The position numbers were made by a program, and so were the translations under genes. Shown in pieces: positions 44,823-53,878 of a DNA stretch of 62,622 nucleotides; within the stretch, counting starts at the first letter, position 1; every line of letters starts with the position of its first letter. The notes under the pieces were generated by a model. That model worked only from the letters and a program-made list of their open reading frames with translations, was not told the DNA's origin and searched no databases. The stretch comes from Desulfuromonadales bacterium (GTDB lineage Bacteria > Desulfobacterota > Desulfuromonadia > Desulfuromonadales > BM103). Where the stretch lies: NCBI GenBank assembly GCA_030145195.1, contig JAQYVY010000018.1:1-62622 (forward strand), given 5' to 3'.

Positions 44823-46781
44823 CTAATTTGCCCGTTCCAGAATTTGTGAAACCCACCCCATGTTGTTTGCCAAGAGCACGGATCCTTCGTAAGACAGATG
44901 TCCATTGTCACGGTAGATAAAAGTGTCATCAATAAAGGTTTTGCAAAATTCCTCATCACAGAGATAATCACCTAGCTGAATAACTTCGACCTTCGACTCT
45001 AGCGGCAACGCTGACAAAAACTCCAAAACGGGCCCCCTTGTCTCCGTCCAGGACTCGACACTTATCTGGCAATCACTTTCAGTGCCAAAAACAGGCAGAC
45101 CGTCATCAAAACGCTCAAGACAGAGCCCTATATCAAAACCATTTGATGGTGGAGGAGAAATGACCACGACCGATTTGCCCAGGGCTCTAACGCTATCAAC
45201 CGTTTGCTTCATACTGGCCACAGTCTCAGTTAAACCAGCAGTGATCAAGCCATGACTCTCGTCGCTGTAATTTCTTTTGAGCAATTGCCCCTGACTATCC
45301 AAGTACGACATGAATGGACTTGACAGAACAACCGTTTGCACCGAATCAGCCCCGGCAAGGTAGTCGACCACCGAATCGTTAAAATCGATGCAGGCCTCGG
45401 CACTTGCAAGGTTTTTCTGTTCACTTACTGTTGAGATTCCAAGCAAAGGCGCACATGCTGATCGGGTTGCTTGAATTATCGAAGGGCCTGTGTTTCCGGT
45501 TCCGACAAGTCCAGGCACCAAATGCATCGCATAGGAATCGCCCCAGACAAGGAGCTCTGGTTGTTCCGAGGTGCGACATTCAGCAATGGGTATAAAAACA
45601 TCTCCTAACGCGCATTTTTTGTCTAATCCGTAATTCCTGTGACGAATCTCTGAGTAATCTTTCCCGGTCGCTCTGGCCTGGGAAATAATCCCCATGGGAA
45701 TAACCAACAGGAGCATGGAAGCCGCTACAGTGCGAACAAGTGTCTTCCGGTTCAATTTGACGTCAATGCGTCTTGCGGGCTCTTCTATGAATCGGTTCAG
45801 GGCCCAGGCTAAAAGCAAAGAAAGCAGCAGCAGCCCGAAGCGGATTTCAACCGGGGGTGTCGATTCATTGTCTACTCCAAACCAGGAGTTGTTCAGGAAC
45901 GCGAAAAGTGGCCAATGAACCAGGTAGAGCGAGTAAGAGATGTCACCCAACTTGCTAAAACCGTGGATTAATGGCCCACGAAACATGAGCGGGTGCTGCC
46001 TAAGAACAATCACAAGCGTTGCCAGGCAAATCACCAGTGCATCAGGCCCAGGATGGAAGTTGGCGATTTTCACGACAGGAAGAGTCAACAAAGCTACCAA
46101 GGCGGGCCAGAACAATATCTTCAAGAATCGCTTCAGACGGTCTCCAATCAATAACAGTGCGCCAACTGAACCGATAGCCATTTCCCAACCTCTGGTCGGC
46201 AGAAGATAGAATGTCGCATCTGGGTCACGATGAACAAGGAAGAAACATAAAGCCATACTTGCCAGCAGGATCAAAGCTGCAGTCCACTTCCATTGCCTGC
46301 GGGGGATGAAGAACATAAGCGCGGGTAGAATAAAGTAGTATTGCTCCTCGATTGAGAGTGACCAGACATGCAGAAAGGGTTTTAGTCCAGACTCTCCTTC
46401 AAAATATCCGGACTGATCCCAGAGTGTGAAGTTTGAGGTGAATGTCACAGCTCCGGTCATTTGCGCACGGAAATCATACATTTCGTTACTGGCAAGAAAA
46501 AATGGGGCCGCGAGCGCAGTAATTAAAAAAGTGGTGTAAGCTGCAGGAAGTAGCCGTTTGGCGCGACGAAAGTAAAAATCGCTGAATTTGAAGTCACCGC
46601 GTTCAATGCTGTCCCTCACAAGTCCTGTGATCAGAAAACCGGAAATCACAAAAAACACGTCGACGCCAAGAAAACCGGCGGAGAGTGAGCCAATCTTGGC
46701 GTGATACAAGAGGACGATTAAGACGGCAAAACCTCGGAGGGCCTGTATGTCCGTGCGGAATTTCTTTTGTGTCTTTCTCAT
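44823..46781 (-). CDS. OafA/YrhL-type acyltransferase with SGNH domain
   Basis: The 652-residue protein starts FRTDIQALRGFAVLIVLLYHAKIG and GVDVFFVISGFLITGLV, the acyltransferase-3 signature, followed by about ten membrane helices. From ~390 on it has a soluble periplasmic SGNH-hydrolase-like domain (LLVWGDSYAMHLVPGLVG, and YRDNGHLSYEGS near the end with the His). Such proteins O-acetylate surface polysaccharides: the membrane part brings acyl groups across and the SGNH domain attaches them. The target is probably the LPS core or O-chain of this locus. Confidence 0.92.
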   Translation of the reverse strand: MRKTQKKFRTDIQALRGFAVLIVLLYHAKIGSLSAGFLGVDVFFVISGFLITGLVRDSIERGDFKFSDFYFRRAKRLLPAAYTTFLITALAAPFFLASNEMYDFRAQMTGAVTFTSNFTLWDQSGYFEGESGLKPFLHVWSLSIEEQYYFILPALMFFIPRRQWKWTAALILLASMALCFFLVHRDPDATFYLLPTRGWEMAIGSVGALLLIGDRLKRFLKILFWPALVALLTLPVVKIANFHPGPDALVICLATLVIVLRQHPLMFRGPLIHGFSKLGDISYSLYLVHWPLFAFLNNSWFGVDNESTPPVEIRFGLLLLSLLLAWALNRFIEEPARRIDVKLNRKTLVRTVAASMLLLVIPMGIISQARATGKDYSEIRHRNYGLDKKCALGDVFIPIAECRTSEQPELLVWGDSYAMHLVPGLVGTGNTGPSIIQATRSACAPLLGISTVSEQKNLASAEACIDFNDSVVDYLAGADSVQTVVLSSPFMSYLDSQGQLLKRNYSDESHGLITAGLTETVASMKQTVDSVRALGKSVVVISPPPSNGFDIGLCLERFDDGLPVFGTESDCQISVESWTETRGPVLEFLSALPLESKVEVIQLGDYLCDEEFCKTFIDDTFIYRDNGHLSYEGSVLLANNMGWVSQILERAN

Positions 46782-46828
46782 AGATTCTATGTGACTTTAA
46801 GTGTTATTCAGGGAAAAATGAATCTAAC

Positions 46829-47602
46829 TCAGTTACTGTTCAAACCCTTATCTTTATGATTCATGCTTATATTATTCGTATAATACCTGTCCATTTTGAT
46901 CGCCTTGATAAACATAAAGCCCAGTTCACAAAGGTAGCGATCAACCTTTTCAACATTTGCAGGAAATATTTCAACCTGCAAGACACAGTCATTTGACGTC
47001 ATCAATGCAACCATGCCCTTCATGGCGTTTTCTTCGTGACCTTCAACATCGATTTTGATTGCCAGTTTGTCATTTTTGACATGAATAATATCATCCAGGC
47101 GGCGAACCTTAATGACCTTTTCAGTGAATTTATCAGGATCCAATTTGTTAATATTGGTTTCTTTAAGCCTTGATCTCCCCGTGCTATTTCCAGCATTTTC
47201 CAGAAAAACCATTTCACCTTCTTTGTCACTTAAGGCAAACGGTAGCACTTCGACATTTTCATACAAACTATTCAGCAGCAAGTTAGCCTGTAGCTGATAT
47301 CTATTACGGGTCGATGGCTCAAAAGCATAGACTTTCTGAATGGATTCGACCTGCGACACATTAACCGTGTAAAGGCCAACATTTGCCCCGACATCAATAA
47401 ATACACGGCATTGATTTATTTCAATAAGTTCCCGAAAGTACTTGATTCGGTCTTTTTCATACCCACCATCAACTATAATTTTGCGATCAATACTGTTCGT
47501 ATAATTCAAGAGGAAGTTGAGTCCACCTCTCTTAACAACCTGAAACCTGTCTCTGACAAGTCCACGAAAAAAAAGCTTACGTATCTTTCTGATTATCGTC
47601 AC
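46829..47602 (-). CDS. FkbM-family SAM-dependent methyltransferase
   Basis: The 257-residue protein has the FkbM core VFIDVGANVGLYTVNVSQ, YAFEPSTRNRYQLQANL, DKEGEMVFLENAG and LAIKIDVEGHEENAMKGM. FkbM proteins O-methylate sugars or other small acceptors, and in glycan loci usually cap or decorate sugars. A GTG at 47602 with AAGGAG 6 nt before is the likely start. It lies in an AT-rich part of the core cluster, after a 192-bp gap where I see nothing else. Confidence 0.9.
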   Translation of the reverse strand: MTIIRKIRKLFFRGLVRDRFQVVKRGGLNFLLNYTNSIDRKIIVDGGYEKDRIKYFRELIEINQCRVFIDVGANVGLYTVNVSQVESIQKVYAFEPSTRNRYQLQANLLLNSLYENVEVLPFALSDKEGEMVFLENAGNSTGRSRLKETNINKLDPDKFTEKVIKVRRLDDIIHVKNDKLAIKIDVEGHEENAMKGMVALMTSNDCVLQVEIFPANVEKVDRYLCELGFMFIKAIKMDRYYTNNISMNHKDKGLNSN

Positions 47603-47794
47603 TGCTTTCTCCTTAGACGTTGAACTTTAATCAATATTCCCCGGTCAAACCGAAGGCTTTATATAACAGTGGAAACGGGTTGACAACCCTGCGGGGTTCC
47701 CAAACGTTGAATCAGAGACTCATCGCTACACTGATCATCGATAACTGGTACATGCGTATTTGAAAGCGAGTCCTATTTTGATGCGCCCGACAGA

Positions 47795-48610
47795 TTACAG
47801 ATAACTAATCAAAGATTTTCCTTCAGGGTTTATCGTTGACATTCTAAGCTGCCTTAGTTTTTTAGAAAGCGGCCGATTGCTAATAAAAAGGCTAATTGCT
47901 TTTTCACTTTCCGGCTTTATAGAAGCGAACGTAGATCGTAGAACCTCTTTAATTATTGTTTTTATTTCGGTTTCACTTATAAGTGTGTTGATTCTCCAGT
48001 CGTAGATACTCGCGCACATATACACAAAGCACAATTGATTGTCACACGTTGATGGCATCGCTAGTTCGAAATCAATTACTTCAATGTCTTTAATAGTGTT
48101 GCCGTCGAACGAACAAAACACATTACTTGAATTCATATCTCCATGATAAAGGCCTAGCATTGATAACGCTGCAAACTCTGTCAACACACTGGTAATAACA
48201 GGGGTTATATCAATATCCTTATAATCATTGAGTACTTGGTCTAATGGTTGTTTATCCAGTATTTTCTTAAAATACGCAGTGGCCTGCAGACTAAGAAGGT
48301 TGAATGTCAGCATCTCCAGGTTGTGAGACTTAAAACCCAGCTTATTTGCTACCAGTGTATTTAAGGCTTCACCAATAATGCCTTTTAAGGGGGCTTGGCT
48401 TGAGAATGTATTTTTTATCCTAGCGATATAACGATCGTTATCGATTTTACAAATATAACTATTGTAGATTCTAGTAGAACGGTTGGATCCTTTAAGTTCA
48501 GCTTGCAGAGGTTCTGGTCCTATTGGGACAGTAGAAAAATAAAGGTGCTCTACTATGCCTTGGCGATTTGCTTTGACAGCATTGCTTCTCAGGCTTTTAA
48601 TGGCTGTCAT
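47795..48610 (-). CDS. Kinase-fold phosphotransferase
   Basis: The 271-residue protein has a canonical catalytic loop, GLYHGDMNSSNVFCS (HxDxxxxN), and EVIDFELAMPS for metal binding, in a small kinase-like scaffold without the N-lobe pattern of KdkA. It is AT-rich and has no neighbour of similar sequence here. It overlaps the upstream nucleotidyltransferase-like gene by 14 bp, so the two probably act together. Whether it phosphorylates LPS, another sugar or a small molecule is not visible. Confidence 0.65.
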   Translation of the reverse strand: MTAIKSLRSNAVKANRQGIVEHLYFSTVPIGPEPLQAELKGSNRSTRIYNSYICKIDNDRYIARIKNTFSSQAPLKGIIGEALNTLVANKLGFKSHNLEMLTFNLLSLQATAYFKKILDKQPLDQVLNDYKDIDITPVITSVLTEFAALSMLGLYHGDMNSSNVFCSFDGNTIKDIEVIDFELAMPSTCDNQLCFVYMCASIYDWRINTLISETEIKTIIKEVLRSTFASIKPESEKAISLFISNRPLSKKLRQLRMSTINPEGKSLISYL

Positions 48611-49742
48611 TGAGCCTTAAAACCTTATCTACACACTGCATTACATATTCTGCCTCGATGACATTATCGGTGCCGTGGATTGAATCCTTAGTATCACGGT
48701 TTTCAACTATGATATTTCGCAGTTCTTCCTTAAGTGCGAAATTAACATTGTCAACTAATGGAAAGTCGGCATCTGCTTCACGAGGTTTTTCTGGGTGTTG
48801 ATCATGGGCGACAATTATACGATATGGATTGGTGGTTTTTCCGGTGCCAATTTGTATCCAATTACCGCCCCTGGTCATCGCGCCCAGCTCTTTTCTCGCC
48901 GATATCGGTATCATAATGTCATCCAAGATAGGCATTGTTTTAGAAATTTCGTTAATAACCACTTTTTCACTGTTTGAGCCTTCAATGTTCTCTCGCAACA
49001 TGAATACAAATATGTATTGATCATTCCATCGAGGTGGGCCAATCAGCCTTCGTTGTTCTTTTTCAAGGCGCTGTTGTAGCTCATCTCCGTTGAGAGCCCA
49101 GCGACAGAGAAGATCATAGGGCATACTTAGGTTATGTTGGTCTAAAAAATCGACAAGATCTTTTAGCGTTATGGGTGAGTCAAGAGTTAGCCCAGCTGCG
49201 GAAATTTTTTGTGTGAGCTTTTCAATGTATTTCCTGCTCGAACTTGTGGTTTCAATTTCCTTAAATCCTGTTTCAATGCCACTGGCCAGAGACTTTTGAT
49301 AGACTAAGTGAAAAGCATAAGCCAAAAAATCTGCTTTAGGTGCAAGGCAGTAATAATCTCCATTTTTTTGGCGTTGTGAAATCAAGTAGCTTGAAAAGCG
49401 TGGGGGGTAATATGGAAACTTTCTATAATTCAGTTTCTTTCCGCCTGAAACTGAATATAAGTCCACCTTGGTGCCCGTGGGAGAATGGCAATCAATAAGC
49501 AAATCCACAATATCTTTATATTTTCGGACATCGATAAGCACATCAAAGTCTCCCTCAGTATCTGATATATCGGGAGGTCTTAAGACAGCGTATTCTATGG
49601 CCGCGGTTTCAAATAACCGAAACATCGCTACAGGGTCTTGAACGCGAAAACCTTGTAGTCCTCTCTTTCTGATTCTTTTCTTGGCTAGATATTGTCTGTG
49701 TAAACCGCAGATATATTTGTTGACTTTTTTGATCACAATCAT
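48597..49742 (-). CDS. Two-domain protein: nucleotidyltransferase-like N terminus, NDPK-like C terminus
   Basis: In the ~381-residue product the first part has EYAVLRPPDISDTEGDFDVL, with an Asp-x-Asp that resembles the minimal nucleotidyltransferase active site. Near the C terminus, DSIHGTDNVIEAEYVMQCV resembles the catalytic segment of nucleoside diphosphate kinase (NxxHGSDS...A), with its His kept but the first Asn and the Ser changed. The region before that does not align well by eye. An ATG at 49742 or TTG at 49754 could start it. The pairing with a phosphotransferase gene suggests nucleotide or phosphate handling, but no pathway can be assigned. Confidence 0.45.
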   Translation of the reverse strand: MIVIKKVNKYICGLHRQYLAKKRIRKRGLQGFRVQDPVAMFRLFETAAIEYAVLRPPDISDTEGDFDVLIDVRKYKDIVDLLIDCHSPTGTKVDLYSVSGGKKLNYRKFPYYPPRFSSYLISQRQKNGDYYCLAPKADFLAYAFHLVYQKSLASGIETGFKEIETTSSSRKYIEKLTQKISAAGLTLDSPITLKDLVDFLDQHNLSMPYDLLCRWALNGDELQQRLEKEQRRLIGPPRWNDQYIFVFMLRENIEGSNSEKVVINEISKTMPILDDIMIPISARKELGAMTRGGNWIQIGTGKTTNPYRIIVAHDQHPEKPREADADFPLVDNVNFALKEELRNIIVENRDTKDSIHGTDNVIEAEYVMQCVDKVLRLNDSH

Positions 49743-50071
49743 AGGCCAGTTCAATGGATTTTAGTCAATATAGCCAAGCAGGTCATTGCTCGGCCGTTCA
49801 GATAAAACGATGAAGAAGTCATTTTGACGGACGTGTTAGCCCCATTTGAGTTGTTTGCCTGAAATTCACCGATACCGCAATTGGTTAAAAAGATGATATT
49901 TATACTACTAAGTGCGTCGCTATATTTTTTTGACTAAAGACGTTCTTAAGTCAAAACAGTTAATCATATCCCTCAAGGCTTGCTTTGTCGTGAACATCAA
50001 TTTACGATTGGCAATCCGCTGCTTGCTGAGGTGTAACTCATTATCGAAAATCGAATAAAAGCTAATATACA
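49743..50071. other. AT-rich gene-poor stretch
   Basis: About 330 bp separate the IS630 remnant from the nucleotidyltransferase-like gene. The right part (49920-50072) holds a minus-strand frame of 50 codons starting with MYISFYSIFDNELHLSKQRI, whose ATG overlaps the stop of the transposase fragment (TGATG). It could be a remnant in another frame or a short unrelated ORF. I see no promoter or terminator that I trust in the rest. Confidence 0.4.
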
Positions 50072-50272
50072 TCAGCACTTTGTCGCGATCAACATAAACA
50101 GCAGAACCGCCTCGCTCGTTTTTTTACAGATAGTGCTGACGGGAATTTTGCAAAGAGCGTCTATCTCGGAGATGGTATGGTTGCACAGTCCTTTTTCACG
50201 TAAAAGAAAGATTTGCTTACGTAGTTCGCACTGTGTTTGCTGCTTGAATGTACGAGTATCTATAGCATTCAT
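50072..50272 (-). pseudogene. IS630-family transposase N-terminal remnant
   Basis: MNAIDTRTFKQQTQCELRKQ (from 50272) followed by IFLLREKGLCNHTISEIDALCKIPVS is the N-terminal helix-turn-helix DNA-binding domain of IS630-type transposases (DTRxLxxExQxELRKQVVxLxxxG). The frame stops after ~66 residues, and the DDE catalytic domain is absent. No terminal inverted repeats or TA duplication were identified. It marks an old insertion in the LPS core cluster, just after the CgeB-like gene. Confidence 0.6.
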
Positions 50273-50297
50273 GCCAGCTACTGTCAGTAGTATTTTA

Positions 50298-50306
50298 GGG
50301 GGGGGG
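50298..50306. repeat. Nine-base G homopolymer
   Basis: A run of nine G sits in the gap between the IS630 remnant and the end of the CgeB-like gene. It is not inside a credible gene, so slippage here would have no visible coding effect. Confidence 0.85.
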
Positions 50307-50387
50307 ATGGTTACACCTAGGATACAGTACATTACAAGGAGGATCTGAGTATATATTCACCGAGTTGATAGATCGTCACCATAAACT

Positions 50388-51329
50388 TTATCTAAAAAAC
50401 GTACTCAATCCAAACCTCCGCCGGGTGGAGAGTTCTTCCTTCAAGTAGCTATATAGTTGTTCAGACTGATTAAAATAGTCAAAAGTTTTGGCCGCAAACT
50501 CCTTACCTTTATCTGCTATCAAGCGACATTTTTCGCTATCATTTCTCAGCACTTTAACCTTTTCGGAGAAGTTCTTAAAACCATCATAGAGAATCACATT
50601 CTCACCATCTACAAACCCGAGTGCTTGCTCCTCTCCGCGACCTTGTCGGCAAGCCAACAACAAGCAACCACAGGCCATCGCTTCGAAGTTTTTAGCCATA
50701 TATTCGCCAAGACCGATATCACCACTCACAAAAACCTTGATACGATTCAGCGCGTCTCGATACTCATCACCAGGTTCAGTACGCATGGACTTGAGACCGA
50801 ACTCATGAGTCACCCGTTGAAGAAACTCTTTTCTCTCTGTATATGTGTCACTTGAGGTCCGCCCGATAAAGCCTAGTTCAATGTCTCTTTCGTCCTCTGT
50901 ATCATAGAGCTTTGAGCTATCGTACCCCTTTGGCAAAAAACGCGCATCAACCCCCGTGGCTCGAAATTTTTCCGAGACACTGTATCCCGTCATGATGACC
51001 CTGACATGGGGCAACTTCCGATAGAACAAAGAGAACTTGCCGCGCCATTTTGAATTGGAAATAAACTCCTGGCAGGCGTCCTCTTCGTACAAGACAAGTC
51101 CGGGCAATTGCCGCAAAAGACTAACCTGTTTATGCAGAAAACGGAAAAACAGGTCGAGTACAACTCGATCATAAGCATCCAGATCAATTGAAGCAAAAGA
51201 CTTTTTCAAGTTGCGCTGCTGGTCTTTATTTAAAAAACGAATATCTACTTCGGCAAACGAACGCAAACCCTCCCACAACAAATGATTGTCTGGTTCACGA
51301 GCAGCAACTGTCAGTACGAGAATTTTCAT
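50388..51329 (-). CDS. CgeB-like glycosyltransferase
   Basis: The 313-residue GT-B-like protein has an N-terminal half without strong motifs and a C-terminal nucleotide-binding half: IELGFIGRTSSDTYTERKEF, then KNFEAMACGCLLLACRQGRGEE, where the Glu-Ala-x-Ala-Cys-Gly stretch and the late Glu pattern resemble CgeB/DUF3880-type spore and glycan transferases. It would add a sugar to the LPS core or O-chain. It starts 4 bp after the fusion gene, so the two are surely co-translated. Confidence 0.78.
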   Translation of the reverse strand: MKILVLTVAAREPDNHLLWEGLRSFAEVDIRFLNKDQQRNLKKSFASIDLDAYDRVVLDLFFRFLHKQVSLLRQLPGLVLYEEDACQEFISNSKWRGKFSLFYRKLPHVRVIMTGYSVSEKFRATGVDARFLPKGYDSSKLYDTEDERDIELGFIGRTSSDTYTERKEFLQRVTHEFGLKSMRTEPGDEYRDALNRIKVFVSGDIGLGEYMAKNFEAMACGCLLLACRQGRGEEQALGFVDGENVILYDGFKNFSEKVKVLRNDSEKCRLIADKGKEFAAKTFDYFNQSEQLYSYLKEELSTRRRFGLSTFFR

Positions 51330-51333
51330 AAAG

Positions 51334-53841
51334 CTATTTACCGATCAAGAGTTTCGGCACTTTACGCAGATAATTCCAATGCAGGGTTTGCACTAAACTG
51401 TAGTTAAGTGATTTTTTGTAAAAATTCCAAGCAGCACCATTATCTCCGGCTATGAGTGCAGCACGAAAAAGAGAAAGATATCGTTGCGAAGTATAACGCT
51501 TACGCAAAACCTGGCACTCTAAGGGCAAGCAAGAGAAAACCTCGTGAATCAGGTCCGGGATAAAATATTCTTCGTCCGCCCTCTGGTTACGCAAGCTTCC
51601 TGAGTGCCTATAAATCCGCGCCACGGGGGCTTGGATAAACTCAATCGGCGCACTGACCAGAAGATAAGCAAAAACAGGAATATCCTCACTACTACGAAAG
51701 CTTTCTGGATATGGCCGCTGTAACAGCAGGTCACGACGAAAAAGTGAACAGCCATGCGAGATAGAGAGCTGCTTATCCAGAAGGTAGCGACGAGTCAATT
51801 GCAACGGAGTTCCAGAGACCGCAGTCGGTAAATGCTGTCGCTCTCGGCCATCAGAGTGAACAGATTTATATCCAGCCAAAAAAATGCCGCTTGTTGGATT
51901 GGAGTTAATTGCGCGGCGAAACACTTCGAAAGCATTCGGTAGTAACGCATCATCTGCATCCAACATCAGGGCATAGCGTCCACTAGCCAGACGAACACCA
52001 TTATTCCGTGCTGATGCAGGCCCAGCATTGTCCTGGTAGAAAACCTGTACTTGTGGATAGCGATTGCTGTAATCCTCAAGGACTTCAGCGGTGTCGTCAG
52101 TTGAACCATCATTGACGACAATCAGTTCAATGTCATCAGACCATTGAGCCAAAACTGAATCCAGCGTTCTCGTTATCAACTTGGCATAATTGTACGCAGG
52201 AACGATAACGCTAATGAGCTTTTCAGTTGGTGCAGAGTCGACAGTTCGACTTTTCTCAGACGAGATACCTTCAATGCAAGTCGTGTCTTGGCTGCACGTT
52301 CGCCATAATCCTGTACGTCTGCCCCAAACATCTAAAAACAGGTTAGACGACGGTTTATTTTCAGAATACTTGTCTAAGTCTCTCAGAAATCTTTTTAGAT
52401 CTTTCCTGAAGCAGTCTTCATTCAATTTTTTGAGAATTCGACTTCCATCAAGATCGACAAGAAAAGCCTGACCGCTGCCATCCTGAGGGATAAGGACGTT
52501 GTTCCATTTCAAATCTCCGTGTATGCATAATGAATTATGCATTTCCCCAAGCAACAAGCCGAAGATCGATAGCAGGCTCTGTTTACCTGCCGCAGTTGAA
52601 TGGTTCCACTCATCAATCAGATTTTTACAATCAGGAATAAACTCACTCAAAAGATAGGATGAGCCAAGAAAACGCGTAGTTCTTCTCTCAAAGCAGGCCA
52701 GAGGTTCTGGAACCGGCAAATTGCGTACATGGAATGCCCACGTGTTACGCCAGGTTCTCGTCGCGCGAGAGCGGCGAAAAACATTTCTAAAGCTGTACCA
52801 CCAACCTTTACAATTGTAGCGTTTCAAAAAGTACTGACGACCATTCAGGGTAACAATTCCAGCTCTAACGGTATTCCCGTCTTTTAATGTTTTCCCGGCT
52901 TCAAGGCAAGAATCAGGATCGGCAAGGAGTTCAAAAAAATCTTTTTCTGGCAAACCTTCACGCTTGCGAAATGTGAGCCATCCGTTGTGCCTCTCCCGGG
53001 TAAAGCGGCTATTGGTATGAAGACATCTTTCAGCCTTTTTCTTCCAGACTCTATGAGCGAGGGCAAGGTGTTTTTTCTGGACGTCTACTAGAAAACATCT
53101 AAATGATTTATCGAAAGAGAAGCCATAGAACTTAAGAAAACGGAATTGTTCCTGGTGACTGGTCCAGGCGCGAACACTGTTTAAGAGGATAGCGAAACTT
53201 TTTATCTCTTCTATACGTTCAAGAGGTCGCCCTTTCAAATCGATTTTGTCGACATCCAGCAAAACAAACTTGTTTACGGCATCGTCCTGCACATAAAGAA
53301 TATTCCCAAGATGCAGGTCTGCGTGCAAAACCCCCTTCTCATGTATTAACTTAATAAATCGAGCAAAATCTTCAAGCAAAGAAAGCTTTTGATGGAAACT
53401 GAGAGTTTGGAATGTTGTTTCTAGAAAACTGTCTAGATTGACACTGTTTGCCACTTCACGGGTAACAAGCAGGTCACGATGAAGCAGACCTCCGCGACTT
53501 TCTTCGCCAACGGCCAATATTTCAGGAACCTCGACACCCAGCGCTTTGAGTTTCAGGCAGATCTCTGCTTCTCGGTGCGCCGAGCCGCCACAAAACTTTT
53601 TAAGAAGCTTCCGGCAGCCGGTGTAGGAGTTCTGCTTGATGAAATAATCATCCAGACAAACAACCTTCCTTTTGACATTCTCTTTAACTAGGCGCCCAGT
53701 AATAGCCTCCTCAGGCTGGCCCTGTAGCCACTCTGAAACATTGTTGTCAAGACAACGCCACGACAATCCGTGCAGTTGAATTGTTTCTGTCTTATCAACT
53801 GGAACGGTAGGGCGATAGTTTTTTGTCAAGAAAATAGACAT
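51334..53841 (-). CDS. Kinase-kinase-GT2 three-domain fusion protein
   Basis: One uninterrupted 835-codon frame holds three modules. Kinase 1 (~20-270) has a Lys in YFIKQN, HADLHLGN at 173-180 and LLDVDK at 194-199. Kinase 2 (~310-500) has Lys340 in FLKRYN, HGDLKWNN at 441-448 and LVDLDG at 461-466. Both keep the complete catalytic triads of LPS kinases. From ~540 a GT2 glycosyltransferase follows: ISVIVPAYNYAKLITRTLDS, VVNDGSTDDTAEVL and DADD near 628-631, with SSED and a late HSGS region. The protein could phosphorylate two sugar positions and add a further sugar. There is no membrane helix, so it is likely cytoplasmic. Confidence 0.85.
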   Translation of the reverse strand: MSIFLTKNYRPTVPVDKTETIQLHGLSWRCLDNNVSEWLQGQPEEAITGRLVKENVKRKVVCLDDYFIKQNSYTGCRKLLKKFCGGSAHREAEICLKLKALGVEVPEILAVGEESRGGLLHRDLLVTREVANSVNLDSFLETTFQTLSFHQKLSLLEDFARFIKLIHEKGVLHADLHLGNILYVQDDAVNKFVLLDVDKIDLKGRPLERIEEIKSFAILLNSVRAWTSHQEQFRFLKFYGFSFDKSFRCFLVDVQKKHLALAHRVWKKKAERCLHTNSRFTRERHNGWLTFRKREGLPEKDFFELLADPDSCLEAGKTLKDGNTVRAGIVTLNGRQYFLKRYNCKGWWYSFRNVFRRSRATRTWRNTWAFHVRNLPVPEPLACFERRTTRFLGSSYLLSEFIPDCKNLIDEWNHSTAAGKQSLLSIFGLLLGEMHNSLCIHGDLKWNNVLIPQDGSGQAFLVDLDGSRILKKLNEDCFRKDLKRFLRDLDKYSENKPSSNLFLDVWGRRTGLWRTCSQDTTCIEGISSEKSRTVDSAPTEKLISVIVPAYNYAKLITRTLDSVLAQWSDDIELIVVNDGSTDDTAEVLEDYSNRYPQVQVFYQDNAGPASARNNGVRLASGRYALMLDADDALLPNAFEVFRRAINSNPTSGIFLAGYKSVHSDGRERQHLPTAVSGTPLQLTRRYLLDKQLSISHGCSLFRRDLLLQRPYPESFRSSEDIPVFAYLLVSAPIEFIQAPVARIYRHSGSLRNQRADEEYFIPDLIHEVFSCLPLECQVLRKRYTSQRYLSLFRAALIAGDNGAAWNFYKKSLNYSLVQTLHWNYLRKVPKLLIGK

Positions 53842-53878
53842 AAAGTCACTGTTGTTGGAAAATAATTCGCGTCATAAT

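Noticed and set aside
50298-50306. G9 tract as a phase-variation switch
   Set aside because: It is outside any credible gene and does not lie at a promoter I can identify, so there is no target for switching.
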